DNA from: Gorsachius magnificus
Lineage: Eukaryota; Chordata; Aves; Pelecaniformes; Ardeidae
Direction of reading: 5' to 3'
DNA: 64,000 bases
Assembly: GCA_034008185.1 (NCBI GenBank)
Contig: CM067083.1
Span: 121,659,337-121,723,336, forward strand
In this document: positions 1 to 12,804 of the stretch, in pieces
Layout of the letters: each line of letters opens with the position of its first letter
How positions within the stretch are numbered: the first letter of the stretch is position 1
Notes under the pieces: generated by a model
Told to the model about the DNA's origin: nothing
What the model saw: only the letters and a program-made list of their open reading frames with translations
Database searches by the model: none
Program-made: the position numbers and the translations under genes

Positions 1-358
1 TGCAGCAGCATGGCAGCTTTTAACCCCATTCCCCCTTTTTAATATGTTTTAGCTAACATTTCCTGAGATAGCGAGGTGATTGTGGGACTCATTCCACCTA
101 CAGTTAGACTCCTACAGGTAAGATATCTCATCTAAGCTGCTCTCAGGCTCCCCTTTTCTGCAAAAGCACATCTACAGGCTGACTTTTGCCCTCTTAAGAC
201 AGATGAGAAGTTTTCTGACAGAGCCTAACTAGTGAAAAAAAGACTGACTGGGTAATATACTTCTATAGATGGTAAACACTAGGTGAGATCACTTCCATTT
301 ACACATTTAGCACCATGGAGTACTGGTCTCACCAAGGGCCTGTAAGTGCTATTTCAAT

Positions 359-415
359 GTAATAATAATAATAATAATAATAACAACAACAACAACAGCA
401 GCAGCAATAACAACA
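359..415. repeat. Trinucleotide microsatellite (AAT)n-(AAC)n-(AGC)n
   Basis: About nine AAT/TAA units run into five AAC units, then AGC units and a degenerate AAT/AAC tail. The stepwise change of unit is typical of a mutating microsatellite. It lies in non-coding DNA. Confidence 0.95.
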
Positions 416-420
416 GAAAT

Positions 421-3400
421 ATCAGTAATTCACTTCCCAGCATGAATGATTTTTTTGCCTTTTATTTGCAAACAAGAGAAATACATTCTAAATAATGAAA
501 TAGTTTCTGATATGAAAAAAAGTGTCTAAATTCCTTGTGTAATTTATAAGAAATAATCCAGACAGTTATAAATAGATTCTGTTGCATAGCAAGTTCTTTG
601 CTAGATTGTGTTGACATCAAACTTATAATTTTCCCTCCAGGAAAGCTGATTCCAACTGTAACAAAGATATGCAAGGCCAAACCAGCAGCTGAGGCAAAGG
701 GTCTTGATTGTTTCAAGTGAAGGAGCTAAGTTGATTTGCACCACCTAAGGTTTAGGCTCTTGTGATATAATGTTGTTTGATTCTCCTATTCTATGGTTCA
801 TAGGAAAAATCAAGCAATGTCAAAATGATTAACTGTAAATGGTCTTGCGTTTGATCATCTTTGTGCTTCAATTATAATTACAGAGTCAAGCCTAACAATA
901 GCCTCTCTATAATTTCTTTATTGGCATGCAAAGTTTGCACAGTAAATATTTCTTCTCATTGCATTTTTCCCCTTTTCCAACAAGCTCTCGAAGCAACCAT
1001 TCCAAACTAAATAGCAATTGAACTGGACTGTTATTATTCTGTACATACTAATTCTGCTCCCAGCTATTTTTTTTTAAAGCATGAAATTCACAGATTACAA
1101 AGCCTACTGAATCATGTGAACTCATCTTTGAAATAAGTCCGAACCATAGATTTCAAAGCCCAAACTGACTTGAAACTGCACTTCCTCATCAAAGATAAAT
1201 GTTTAGGGCTAGAGTTCTTGTTTGATCCAAGAGATAAGTCCTAGGTCTCAGTCTTCTAGAGTGAAATCTTGATTTCATTCAAGCCAGTAGCAAAATTCCT
1301 ATTGTTTGTTAATGAGGTCAGGACTCCAGCACCAGATTTTAGCTCCCTGAAGTTCGGGTGCAGAGGGAGTTATGAATCCACCACTCTGATTCTGATGCCG
1401 TGTTTGTCGAAAGGAAAGAATAAAGTGAGTTCATAAAAAGCAGTCTTCAAAGTAGGGCTTACACAACCTTCGGTGCCAATTTATATGTCTGAAAACTTTC
1501 CAGTAGTTACTGGAAAGAACCCTGTTGAACATAAGAGGTTTTGGGTTAGATCCTGTGACCATAGATCTACAAATTCCACAAGAAAATTAATCACACATAG
1601 CACATCTCATTACACAGAGTATCTTTTTGCAGCTTTAATTACATAAATATTTTTCCAGTTTAGTTTCCTGTATGTGTCGGTGACATCTTTTTCCAGACCC
1701 ACTGAAGAGACACATGCCCACAGAGAAGAAATCTGCTGGCTATTTTGAAATCAGTCAATGAACAGGAGTTTGCATCATTCTCCCCCCAGAGAGTTTAGAA
1801 TACTAAACCAAACCTATGGTTCTCAAGAGTATTGCAATTTTATTTCCTTTGTTAAAAAGAAGGCAGAGGAAGGTGTGGTTCTGAAAATACTGATGTGACA
1901 ACAGACTGATAATATTTAACATAACACTTCAGAACACACGGGTGTGTTCAAGCAAACATGACAGTGTATATGCAACAGGAAATTTTCAAAGATACTGACC
2001 TCTTTTATCTCACATCTTGAAGGAGGAAGGGACTAAGAAAACCTGAAAGAAAACCATAGTAGCTTCAAGATGTGGAAAGATTTAGATTTTTTTATAGTGG
2101 TTTTGTTGGTTTTGTTACTGTTCACACTGTTATTCTTGTGACTGTTCTTATTTTATCCATACATTACTGTAATATTACAAACCTGTTAAGGATGAGGTCA
2201 ATAAAGGGAATGTGGTTATTTGATATGCCCTGTGTAGACACAAGAAAAGGTCGTCAGCTATCCCCTTATTATGACTGTTTTGTGATGGCTTGGTGGACAT
2301 TTTCTCATACACAAGCATCAGCAACGTTCACAAGATTTCTCATCATCAGTGTAGAAATGAGATACATTTTTAGAAAAAACCCAAACAACCCCCCCCCTTA
2401 TGCTAATTTAACTTTCTTTTGAGTTTTCAAAATTTTGGACACTTTTTTTTAACCTGCACTTAGTAGAAACTGTTTTTATTTTTTTTTTCTTTTATTTCTT
2501 TTTTCTTAAATCCATCTATACTATCACATGGAAGCTCTTGGGTATTGCAACAGCAATGAATATATTGCTAAAGTCAAGAGAAGGAAATGGTAATGATAAA
2601 ATGTTGTCAGTATAGTTTCACAGAACTTTCACTTACTGGATAACACTTAAAAGGGCATGTAAAGAGAAATTCTTGATGATCAGCTTTAATTAATCACTTT
2701 TTGGTAATGCCAAACATTATACAGTAAAATTTCCAAATGTACTAAGCCAAAAGGGAAAAACCACAGAAAGTATGGTGTGACAGATGTGGAATTACCTGTC
2801 ACAGTCTACAAGTATTATGCATTCTTTATATTCAACTGAAAGTTCCAAAGCACTGTTCCAAATAAGTCATGGAAGAGTCATGATTTCAGTCCTATTCTGC
2901 TCTACTGATTGATTCCTTGAGTCTCTCTCTTCAAATCTCAGTTGTTATATCACTCCGATCAAGGCAACTATACTTGGAAAAGAAAAAAATTAAACATTGA
3001 ACTGAAGTGTAGCTTTGGAACACATGACATTCAAAGCAGTGGACAAAACCCATCTAGTTTCATGTATTAAAACAATTGCCTTCAATTAAATGGGAAAACT
3101 AGTCTGACACGCCAAGAAAATCCATGTTAGCAACTTCAGCCATTACATTGATTCCCCGGTAAATCAGAATGAAAATGATATTCAAAGAGAAATGGTGTAC
3201 TGCTAGGTTTGTTTCTTTCCTTTTTCATCTCTCCAAACTGCATAATACAAAATACCAAGTCTGAGCTTCATTGCAGCTCAACTTCACCACCAAAATATTA
3301 TATAATTATATTGGGCTAGCTGCCTAATTTTCTTATGCAGTCAATGAAAAGGAATAGGTAAGCCATGCCATTATTTTAGTTATTTCTCACACGACAGTGT

Positions 3401-6290
3401 GCAGTGGAAAAGGACTTGGGAACAGTGACACTTTTGATAATTATTTCCGCTAAGAATTCTTTCATTTTGTCTTGGGGACAGAGAGTTCCTGCAGACACTG
3501 AAACATCAGTTAAGGCCAGGAAAAGATATTAAACTACTGCAGACTGGACAGGATCATAGGTCATCCTCTGGTAAGCCAGTTATAAAATATCACCTTCTAT
3601 ATAAAAGAAATCTCCAGTGAACAAAATAAAACTGCACAAGGTAATGGTTGGAGCTGGAGACCTATAGGGCCCAAGTGAAATTGCTTGTTCAGTTACTCAG
3701 CTGAATGGTGGGCTTAATTTAAGAAGAGCTTAACAGTTGCAGGAGTTACTTGTAAAGTAAGTTACTGTATGATTTTCAGGGTTATTTCGGTAATAAGGTA
3801 AGAAATGTGTGCCCCAACTCCAGCATCTGGATGAATTGGCTCAGTTTTTTCAACAACGTCAAAACCCAGGAAGAGAAGGACAAATATAAACTCTCCCTTA
3901 TGCACAGGAAATGCCTCAGCATTTTGGGTTTGGATAAAACAGTCCTCTGTAGGAGTTTAGATACAATAGACATGTATCAGCCTTTACTGGTTTCATGGGT
4001 TTCTTTCTTTGTTTTGGTCTTACGCTGTGATTTTTTCCTATATTAAAATAAGAAATATATTTGTTCTAAAAGGGTTGCTTTTGAGCCACTGCCATCTTCC
4101 AGATGATAAACCTAAACTTGGTAGCTACAATTTCAATGGATAAAATCAGGTGAGGTGATTCTTCCTCTTGCCATCTAAGTCAGATGGGATGAATCTCCTT
4201 TCAGATTCATCTATTTCTCAGGACCTCCTTCTGCAGACTGTAATAAAATGACTGTCTGACCTAACCCAAGAAAAGATAAATCCCATTCCAAAACTACTAG
4301 GGAGATGAGTCAGAGATACAGCTCACTTTCCAATATCACCCTTAACAAATGTGAAAGTATGTACTCATTCTCTGCACAAGGAACACTTTGAATCATGTGC
4401 CAGACATGAATTACTGCCTGAATCTGGGAGGAGGGAGGTTTAGAGTAACACAGGCACGAATGGAGAGGTGTGCATGGGCAGCCCTTTGTGGATGAAGGCT
4501 GTATCTTTTTCTTGTGCTAAATAAATAACAACAGCTTTCTCTCAGATTTCTTTTAAAACTCTGTGTCTTTGTGACCATGTCCACCCATTTTCTCTTCTTT
4601 ATGCTAGCATGGATAAGGACCAGCTTGCATTTGTCTGTTATAATTATACAGCCTCTGTAAAATCTTAGTCCATTTCCTTAAAATCCTGTGTGACTCCATG
4701 ATAAAAAGGCAAGGAATTCCATATACAAAGGCAAACTTTCTGTGCTTGAGATGAATTCTCTGTTGTCCATGAGGACAAAACCACTGATCTACAGATTTGC
4801 AAGATTTGGCCAATGTATGCATGGGTATTTATAGCATCCATACAGACTTTAGCTGAGACGACTCCCATGCACACACTTGGGAAACCAAGATGAGATGCAT
4901 ATGATTTAATGTAAATGTCCCTTAATGTAGATGTCTACATTGCTCTTGGCTCCATAAATAGTCAGTGTAGACTGACAGGTATTCTAGGTTCTACTCCATT
5001 CTAAGATAAATTACTAAAGTTAGATGAATCACACTTAAAAGCACCTATTTCTTTTAATTGAATAAAAAGGGAGTTCAGATGTAGGCCTCAGATGTAGACA
5101 ACTAGATATCTACATTTGACCAGAAAAATTCCACCCTTTTCTTAAGAGGAACATTTCTAATCATCTAAAGCTTGAACTTCTGGAAACACCTCTTCCTAGG
5201 AAAATAAGGGTTAAACTCCTAACTGGATTTAACAAAGGGATTGAAAACCATATGAGTAAAATGATATCAAAAAGACTTCATCCAGTAGAAGGCATATAAT
5301 CTCAATGGTCTTTCATAAACATATACATAAATCATCATCAGCCAGCCTATATAAGAATAACTTAACTAGGAATTCTGTCATTGATTTATTTTTCCTTTAT
5401 GCTTTTTTTGAACAGTTTTAGCATAGCTGAAAACTGTGTTTCTTTCTTTTGGATCAGCTCTATTTAGAACATGCTAACAGTGGTTCACATTGCAGCACTA
5501 CATAACAGTTTGTGATTAACACTTTTTAAGCCTAGAATGCTATTGGCAGTTCTGCATGAAACTCAGCTCTTCTAGGCTGAGAGTTAGGAGACCATTCGCT
5601 TTGGCTTCAGGTTTTTTCAGCTTGTATGCTTGTCCAGAATGGGGAGTCCAAGGTCTGAACCAACCTAAAACTTCACAATGAAGTGCAACCAAAAGCACAG
5701 TCCCACCACATTTCAAATCAAGATCATGGGAATCCAGGTGTGCTGGACAGCTTCCACAAATTTTAAGCCTTTAGCAACCACTTGTTTCAAAGATGGGTCC
5801 AGAATGGTTCAAAAACCCCTCTTGCCCCCAAAAAAACCCAAGAAAAAAAGTCTGTTTATTCATTATCTGACTTAGAAGTGGTAGCAGTTCTGAAATACTT
5901 GCGGACAGACAGGTGAACTACACTAAGACCATAAAGTATAAATACATTCAAAATCTTGAAGCTGGAATTGTATATTTTGAGGGTCAGAGGACCACAGTGA
6001 TCATGGCTGAAGTAATATGAAAACCTCCCCTTCCCTTTTCAGAATGAAGGCACATGGTCAGTTGGATACTGAAAGGATTAAGGTTAGCATTCATTCCAGA
6101 AAAATCTCATTAAACACCAACAACAATGGGTAAAAATTCTATCTCCTTATCTTCTTCCTTTATTTTTGGAATATTGAGGAAAACAAGGAGAACGTAAGTA
6201 GTTAAAAAAGCAAAACTCACCAGACAGAAGAGATCTTTTGATTTTTCAAAACTAGTAATCCTCCTGTCCCTGTCAACCCTCTTCTGGACT
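421..6290. other. Gene-free AT-rich stretch
   Basis: No gene is recognisable here. The longest open frame is 116 codons (2072-2422, plus strand). It has no domain, no codon pattern and ends in low-complexity sequence, so it is read as chance. The stretch holds T-rich runs near 2445-2510, one ancient repeat fossil (1274-1328) and a small hairpin (4188-4211). The rest looks single-copy, consistent with intronic or intergenic vertebrate DNA. Confidence 0.6.
1274..1328. repeat. Ancient amniote interspersed repeat fossil (CAATGGCAAAACTCC-type)
   Basis: The text around TAGCAAAATTCCTATTG followed by AATGAGGTCAGGACTCC closely resembles an old, widely dispersed amniote motif that I recall as 'AATGGCAAAACTCCYATTGACTTCAATG', with about a quarter of bases changed. 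I cannot name the family with certainty. Similar fossils lie near 9.3, 16.1, 19.9 and 60.5 kb. The assignment is from memory. Confidence 0.4.
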
Positions 6291-6297
6291 AGTCATA

Positions 6298-6338
6298 TTA
6301 TTGTTATTGTTGCCAGTACCAAGCAATAATAACAATAA
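6298..6338. repeat. AT-rich inverted repeat, 15-bp arms
   Basis: The left arm TTATTGTTATTGTTG (6298-6312) pairs with the right arm CAATAATAACAATAA (6324-6338) with one mismatch across an 11-nt loop. Both arms are microsatellite-like (TTG/TTA and CAA/TAA), so the hairpin may come from two oppositely oriented simple repeats. Confidence 0.8.
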
Positions 6339-9020
6339 AGGCAAAATAAAATCCCAAATTGCATAGAATATGGATAATGTAGTCCATGACCCATAAAATA
6401 TAAAGTTTGTATATAATGGGGCATTTTTAATTAGTGCCTCTATGGTGAGAGTTTCCACTAGCTACAGTAAGTCAATTCATAAGAGATGTGTAAACCAATA
6501 AAAGTTTATGTTAAATCTTAGCCCTACTTATGCGATCCATGCTAGGTGTGGAAAAGAGCAGGGGAGTCTAAACTGATGTACCTCAAAGGCAGATGAGTGC
6601 TCAGCAACTCGGTCTGCAAAGTCCTGGTGCTGGTGCTTACATCCCACTCTTGGATCTATGTGAAAGCAAGACCTGACAAATTGAGTCACCTTTTGTGTTG
6701 GACTAAATCATGTGCATTTGGTGGAGTAACGTCTCAGTGTAGTTGGTACTCTTGCTCATGATCCAAGAACATAGATGAAATTGCTTTTGCTGCTTCCTAG
6801 AAGAAAATTTGATCGCTGCAGAATTAAAATATAAGATTTAAAAGGAAATGTTTATTATTGCTATTTATCAACTTAATTAGAAAAAGGACAGTGCAACAAC
6901 TCAGAATAAAACTTGTGCTATCACTAAAATAGTTCCCACACAGACAGTTTTTATGAGCAGGAGCTGAAAACAAAAATGAATAATTATGTGTTACTATGAC
7001 AATATCTATTTCAGTATTTATACCATGCTAGATATTCCTTAACACATGTGCACACACAGCTGTGAATAGATGTGTGTGTGTGTGTGTGTGCATGTGTTTG
7101 TGACTACAGATGGAATAACTTAAAAAATGTCCAAGGTAATTTTATTGTTAAAAAATAGTAAAAAAAAAAATCACTAGCATTCCTAGTTCCAGCCTGAAGC
7201 ACATTTTTACAGCTGAAAATAGGGGCTTATAATGAAAATGCTGACACAACCTTAACTATAGAGGTGCTAGCAGGCAATGTTATAATAAATAATGTGGGAA
7301 ATATTTTACACTTCAAGGCAATTACATGTTCAGCCATCTTTAAGATTTCTGGGCCATGAAGGGTAGGGATTAGGTGTACTTGACAAGTGTAAAAGACCCA
7401 TGACTCATGACTGCTAGAAGGCACAAATGAATTACAAAAGCTGAGAGAAAGCTTTGTAATCACGTAGCACAGGTAAAATATTTTTTATTTGGGGGTAGAT
7501 AAGGATCAGGTAAATGTAAAGATACACACTCCAGATTCCATTTAGTTTGCTTTTTGAAGAACTGGTGAAAGTTGAGTTAAATCTATTGTCCTAACTTGCC
7601 TGCCATCCATTTGTGTATTTCTTTATAACACACAAATATGACTTTAATATGCTTTGAAATGAAGGTTCATATTTGTAGGAGAACAGGACTGGATAGGACC
7701 AGCCAGGTCATTGACTAGGCTCTCATTGTTGCAGAAATGTCTGCAGGAGATTTTAGGAGAGTTTAGGTTTACAAAGACTCTTAAGAACAACTTCCTCAAC
7801 CTTCATCCACCAGAAACACCCCAGTGCCCATGACAACCTTTTTCTTCAGTTAAATGATGACTAAAGGTCTCTTGGTTTTGGACTGTGACTTTTCCTCTTT
7901 CTGCTCCTCGTTTCTTGATGAATTATCTTGGATTTGTGACTGCCTCTTAGAGGGTTTGGGATTTGTTTTCCTGTCCCTTACACAGTGCCTAGCAGAAATA
8001 GGTTCTCATCTGATGTGGCCAGACACTGCAGCAGGAACAGCCTTTAAAACCATGGATCCTCTTGCATTGGTATTATACACAAGTACAGGATAATGCTCCA
8101 GGTCTGAAAAATAACTGAAGTGGAAAACGCTGCATTGCCTCTAGTCCAGAACTTTGAATAAATTACTGAAGAGAGTTTTAACAGGCATACAGACTTGAAA
8201 CAGTGCAACAGCTAATTTTGGACACCCTAAAGGTGAACATCCGAATCAGAGTTAGACATAATCATTTTCTGGTCACTGGGGAGAAATACACACCATAAGA
8301 AGAAAATACCTTTGACCTTCAGTATTATTTTCCAGTGAGACAAAATACCTTGTGGAGGTGCCTGTTTCTCTCTGCTTATTAGGAAGGTGGGGCTCACGCT
8401 CCGAACCTGTAGATGCCTAAGCTACGATGGGCGAACTACTCACCTGGTCTCTTGGTTCATCTGTGCTATGCTCTAGTTGGTCAACTGTAATTGGGTGTTA
8501 CAGTCATTTTCGTGGCATCTGTCAAATATGATCAGGCTTTGCAGTCTAAATCCCAAAGCAAACAGCACTTACCTGTGCAGTAGTAATGTTGGCAATCTCT
8601 GGAGGGAGGCCAGGGGAAGGAAGAACTGTCCTGCTCTATCATTTACAATGGGTCCCTCCACAACATCGTTCTAGAGAGAGGGATGAGGGAGAGAACATAG
8701 TTATTTCTCATGCCTGCTCCTGTCTAATCTCTCTCAGGTGTTTTAGAATGTTTATTATGGTTTCCAAGAATCTGTGCTGGTGTATGGGCTGTGTATTTTC
8801 AGAGCTGTTTATCTGCCATCTGCCTTTCAGAAACAGACACAATAATTTCTCATCCCGAGCAAAACCCAAAACAAAGCACCACCCTCCTACCCATTTTATC
8901 TTAAACTGTTAACAAAACTTTAAAAATTGTCTAAATCTTAGGCCAAGCATTCCTAAGATCATGCATGAGTTCTCCTGGAGCTTTATTCAAATATATACCA
9001 CACCGAGTCTGCCAGAATAT
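6339..9020. other. Gene-free stretch
   Basis: No gene or recognisable young transposon is seen. Short frames on both strands (up to 108 codons, 8586-8912) lack any domain. A degraded segment at about 7675-7830 (GGACTGGATAGGACCAGCC then GGTCATTGA) is reminiscent of the 3' part of an old CR1, but the match is too weak to claim. A (TG)n tract and a minus-strand splice-like pair (8573-8598) also lie here. Confidence 0.5.
7069..7092. repeat. (TG)n dinucleotide microsatellite
   Basis: About eleven uninterrupted TG units (ATGTGTGTG...) are followed by CATGTGTTTGTG. It is a simple repeat in non-coding DNA. Confidence 0.95.
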
Positions 9021-9104
9021 TAACTCCTCCCCTCCTTCTTATCTCTCTTATCTCCCCCCCCTCTTATCTTCTTATTCTTGGCTATAAGAAATGTGGTAGA
9101 TAAT
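9021..9104 (-). promoter_or_regulatory. GATA-motif cluster in a pyrimidine-rich tract
   Basis: Three copies of CTTATCT (9038-9044, 9047-9053, 9063-9069) give three AGATAAG sites on the minus strand within 32 bp. A fourth TAGATAA lies on the plus strand near 9098. AGATAAG is the preferred core of GATA-family zinc-finger factors. The sites sit in a C/T-rich run, so a simple-sequence origin is possible and function is only inferred. Confidence 0.35.
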
Positions 9105-9277
9105 GAGGAACAAACATCAAACAAGCAAGAAAAGAGATTTCTAATAAATTAAGTTTGGTTTCCTTTTCCACAGAAACGACGTGAGAAGTTTCACAGCCTG
9201 TGTTTAGGGAACTCCCACAATGAAGGAGGCAATAAAGAAGGACCAGAGGTTTGACTACAGTAAAACAGAACTCAATC

Positions 9278-9332
9278 TCTGAAAGTCAATGAGAACAGTG
9301 CCATTGAATATAATGTGTCCAGAATTTTACTC
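9278..9332. repeat. Ancient amniote interspersed repeat fossil
   Basis: The segment GAAAGTCAATGAGAA followed by GTGCCATTGAATATAATG and CCAGAATTTTAC resembles an old amniote repeat of the 'AGTCAATGGG ... GCCATTGACTTCAATG ... CCAGGATTTCAC' type. It is strongly decayed. The family name is not certain and the call is from recall of the motif, not alignment. Confidence 0.4.
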
Positions 9333-9694
9333 AAGTGTTTTATTCTCTCTAATTTCTGTGATATTTGGGGAATCCTACTGCCATTCAAATTTTTTTAGCC
9401 TTACTCCTTTCAGATTGAAATGATTTAAAGCTCCTTCACTCTCACAATAGAACAGCTACAGTGCAAAATGATGAATATTCAACTTTCATATCAGAAGCCG
9501 TATGAGTACTGAGATAGATATATACCTTTCAATATATATCAGGGCTAGGTAATAGCATGATAGCTTAAGACACTTAAAATAATGTGACACCGATTTATTA
9601 CCATTAGAAATAAAACCTTTGGAAAAGACCCTAAGCATTATGTTAGCATTGATATGTCAATCCTTTATTTGAAGGATGGCAAGTCTGAATCCCA

Positions 9695-9880
9695 GCACAG
9701 CCTTAATTAACAGAAAATAATTAGCATCATTTTCCCAGCTGTGAATTTGAGAATTTTTTTTCCAACAGAATCCATTGATTGATAATTAAGGAGGAGTTAG
9801 TTGTAATAAAACTCCCAGTATTGCAATTTCTAATTGGCCTTTAAGGACATTTTACAGTTACAGTTACTTTGTTCCAGGCA
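9695..9880. promoter_or_regulatory. Candidate conserved non-coding element rich in homeodomain cores
   Basis: Within about 140 bp there are TTAATTAA (9703-9710), AATAATTAG (9716-9723), TTGATTGATAATTAAG (9776-9790) and TCTAATTGG (9829-9837), plus a CAGCTG E-box. Dense TAAT/ATTA cores in otherwise mixed sequence are typical of deeply conserved vertebrate developmental enhancers. Conservation itself cannot be seen from one genome, so this is an inference from composition. Confidence 0.3.
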
Positions 9881-11505
9881 TTTTCTGGCTTTTTTTTTTT
9901 TTCACCAGCTTTAATAAGGAATCCTTTCTCAGTGAGGTAGAAAGGGTGCAGATGAACAGAAAAAGCCACTGTAAAGTTACATCTGTGAATTTAAAACTTC
10001 ATATATAATACAGTCCATTTGATTTGTTTGGGTAATAATTGGTGCTAAGTGAACGTAAAAAGCTTTGAAGTTTGCTTTGAATAACCTAAGATTTATCCAA
10101 GTACTTGAGTCTTCGATTAAACTACATTATCACAGAGATTTATGTAAATGCTTAACTTGATGAACAGTAAATGCTCCTGTTGGCTTCATTGGGATGGAGC
10201 ATCATATATATAGTTAAGCAGATATATGTATATCCTTCAAGGAATGCTGCCCTAGGCTGGAAATCTTATAGGAATGGATTCAGTTCAGGACATGTCTGCT
10301 TGTTTCATATTTCCAGCCAGTCCTCAAATAGTGCTAGTACAGTGTCCCCCAAGGCACTAGAATTTTCTTTTAGTAATCCTACAAGTAGAATTGATTTAAA
10401 AGCAGACCTTTAATGATTTTGTAATATTTGTACATTGACATAATTTTGAATTCTTTTGCTGAGCTGTCTGAAAATTTGAAATGTTGGATGAAAACAATAT
10501 GAAGTGTTTTAGTATTTTCTCCATTTCTTTCCTTTCCCTCACTCCCACTTGCAAAGCAAGCTAGAACAACTGAAAACAAAGAAAAGAAAAAAAGAGGAAA
10601 AAAGATAATCTTAGATATGCAAATACCAAGCAATTAGAAAAAATATTTAACATAAATTTCCTTTTATAAAAAGAAGATTTTCCAGGAAAAATATTTGTGA
10701 TTAAGAAGTGTCAAAGATTTTCATGTACCAGAAAATCAGGAAGTTCAATTGAGCATGCAAACGCAATACTCGTCTTAAAAGGAAACTTTCATGTGTGACA
10801 ACGAAGTGGAGATTAAAACTGGTCCCTACTGTTGTGAAAACAGATATGAATAATGAGACCTGGACCTGCATTGGTGTCATTAGTGGCCACTACACAATGA
10901 TTTAAGCTTGCCCAGGCTCAGAGAAATAATTAATGGTTCGTTAAAGTTTACAGTTATTACTGGCAAAAAAGCCACATGATCAGGACTTTTGCTGTTGTTT
11001 CCACTGGTTGCTGTCTCTCTTTCTTGCCCTATTTATGTGCGATTTTTTGTATGTCTGTGGCAGTGAAGAAAAGTTTCTGAGTGATCAGTGTCCTGACTTT
11101 CTTTGGAAGAACAGATCAGCTCGGTTTCTCCATCTTGGGAATGCTATAAGGCTGCATTTCTGCCTCTCCAAGGGGGATGTCAGATCACTTAGCTGTGGCT
11201 GACTTACATCTTGGCTGGACTAATGTAGTTTTCTCTCTTTGGAGATCATCCAGCCAAGCTATATGCTGCTTACAAATGTATTCAAAGTGCCTCCACCACA
11301 TTTCGTTAATGTGGGCTGTAATGTCCTCTTTCATTTCAGTCACACTGAGGTCACTGGGCCGATTTCCAGTGTGAAACAACCTGGAGAGTTTGCCACTGTT
11401 ACTGCTTGTGTTCAAGGCAATTTGGTTCTTCCTATCTAACCATACCTCAGCATCACTTCAGGCACCAGGTGCACAAAGAGTTACCAAAAATCCATGGGCC
11501 ACCTT
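9881..11505. other. Gene-free stretch
   Basis: No gene is recognised. Overlapping short frames on both strands at 11.0-11.44 kb (up to 76 codons) have no domain and probably arise by chance in a locally GC-richer patch. No repeat was identified with confidence. Confidence 0.5.
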
Positions 11506-11720
11506 AGAATCATAGAATCGTTTAGGTTGGAAAAGACCTCCAAGAGCCCAACCGTTAACCTAACCCTGCCATGCCACCACTAAACCCTGTCCCTAAGCAC
11601 CTCGTCTGCCCGGCTTTTAAATCCCTCCAGGGATGGGGACTTGACCACTTCCCTGGGCAGCCCATTCCAGCCTGACAACCCTTTCTGTGACAAAATTTTT
11701 CCTAATGCCTAACCTTATCC
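11506..11720 (-). mobile_element. CR1 LINE fragment, 5'-truncated
   Basis: CR1 is a non-LTR retrotransposon whose copies are usually 5'-truncated and end in short ATTCTATG repeats. Read on the minus strand, this copy ends with CGATTCTATGATTCT. Upstream of that it carries the end of the reverse-transcriptase ORF, seen on the plus strand as CCTAAGCACCTCGTC and CTTCCCTGGGCAGCCCATTC. Only about 215 bp remain and the coding part is frameshifted. It belongs to the same 3'-end group as the copies near 30.2 and 50.5 kb. Confidence 0.93.
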
Positions 11721-12804
11721 AGTACTCAAGCTGCTATACTTGCCAACATCAAAATGACAGCATATATAAATATGAAAACCACAATGTATGTTTACGGATT
11801 AGCTGCGCATATATAATAGGGACATTTATACCTAGCACTTTTCCTATTCCCTAAAATGGCAAGGATTATACCTCTTAGGGGATTTTGTTTCAGGTCCAAG
11901 ATGGTCTTATTTATACGCAATATACTTGGATGCCTAGGCTGCTGGAAACAGCAAAACCCCACGCTCCACGTCCTATTTTGGCCAGTGGCACCATCCTGGA
12001 AAGCCTGGCTGGCTGCTGCCACCACAGAGGGGGGGATGAGGGAGCAGGAGGCAGCAGCTACTGCTTAGAGAGAGGGCTCACACTGAAACAGCAGTCACCA
12101 CCTTCCTTCTCCCACCTCCCTGGAGGCAACATGGCCATCAGCTGAAGGCATATGTACATTTGCATTCGCGTGCATGCATTGTCTGGGCACACAGCTGGGA
12201 TAAATCAGTGTATCGCTATGGATGGTAACAGAGCGTGGCTGTCTTTTGCTGCTAAAGAGATGGATCTGTAAGTATCACACAGGGATTCTGGTGGATATTT
12301 TAGGAGAGAAGTCATCTCAGTTGACCTCAGCCTTCTAAGAGAGAGCTGTCAGATCTAAGCTAGCCTCAACTCCTTCAGCCAAAGAGGGAGCCGTGCATGC
12401 TGGAGAGCTATTCACTTGTTTTAAAGCTATTTTAAAATCAAATCAATATTGGATGCCTTAACAAATTGTGTGACAAGTTATCAAACTTTATTTTCTGAGC
12501 TGAATTTTTTCTCCCATATCGGAAGATAATTTGAAAACAATTTCAATTCTGTCTCAGAACTGCTTTCTTCAGAGGATTTAACATTTTATCAGTGAATTTA
12601 TGATTTCCTCAAAACACTGATCCTTTCTCTAATCTTAACCAAAACACCATTAACCTCCCATCAAATCCTTCTTCAAATAAGAGGCCATATTAAATCCTCT
12701 GGTGGGGGAAACTTGGACCTACCTGCCAACAACTCTAAGAATCACTGTTATCAGCCTGGTGATGATTTCTGTTTGGTGTAAAACACTTTATTCTTAAAAT
12801 GTGT
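11721..12804. other. Gene-free stretch with a GC-richer core
   Basis: At 11.79-12.15 kb three overlapping frames (70-86 codons, both strands) lie in a GC-richer patch. None shows a domain and their reading frames conflict, so they are not called as genes. The remainder is AT-rich without recognisable features. Confidence 0.45.

Noticed and set aside
7675..7830. Old CR1 fragment
   Set aside because: Only scattered resemblance (GGACTGGATAGGACC, GGTCATTGA); order of later landmarks could not be followed.
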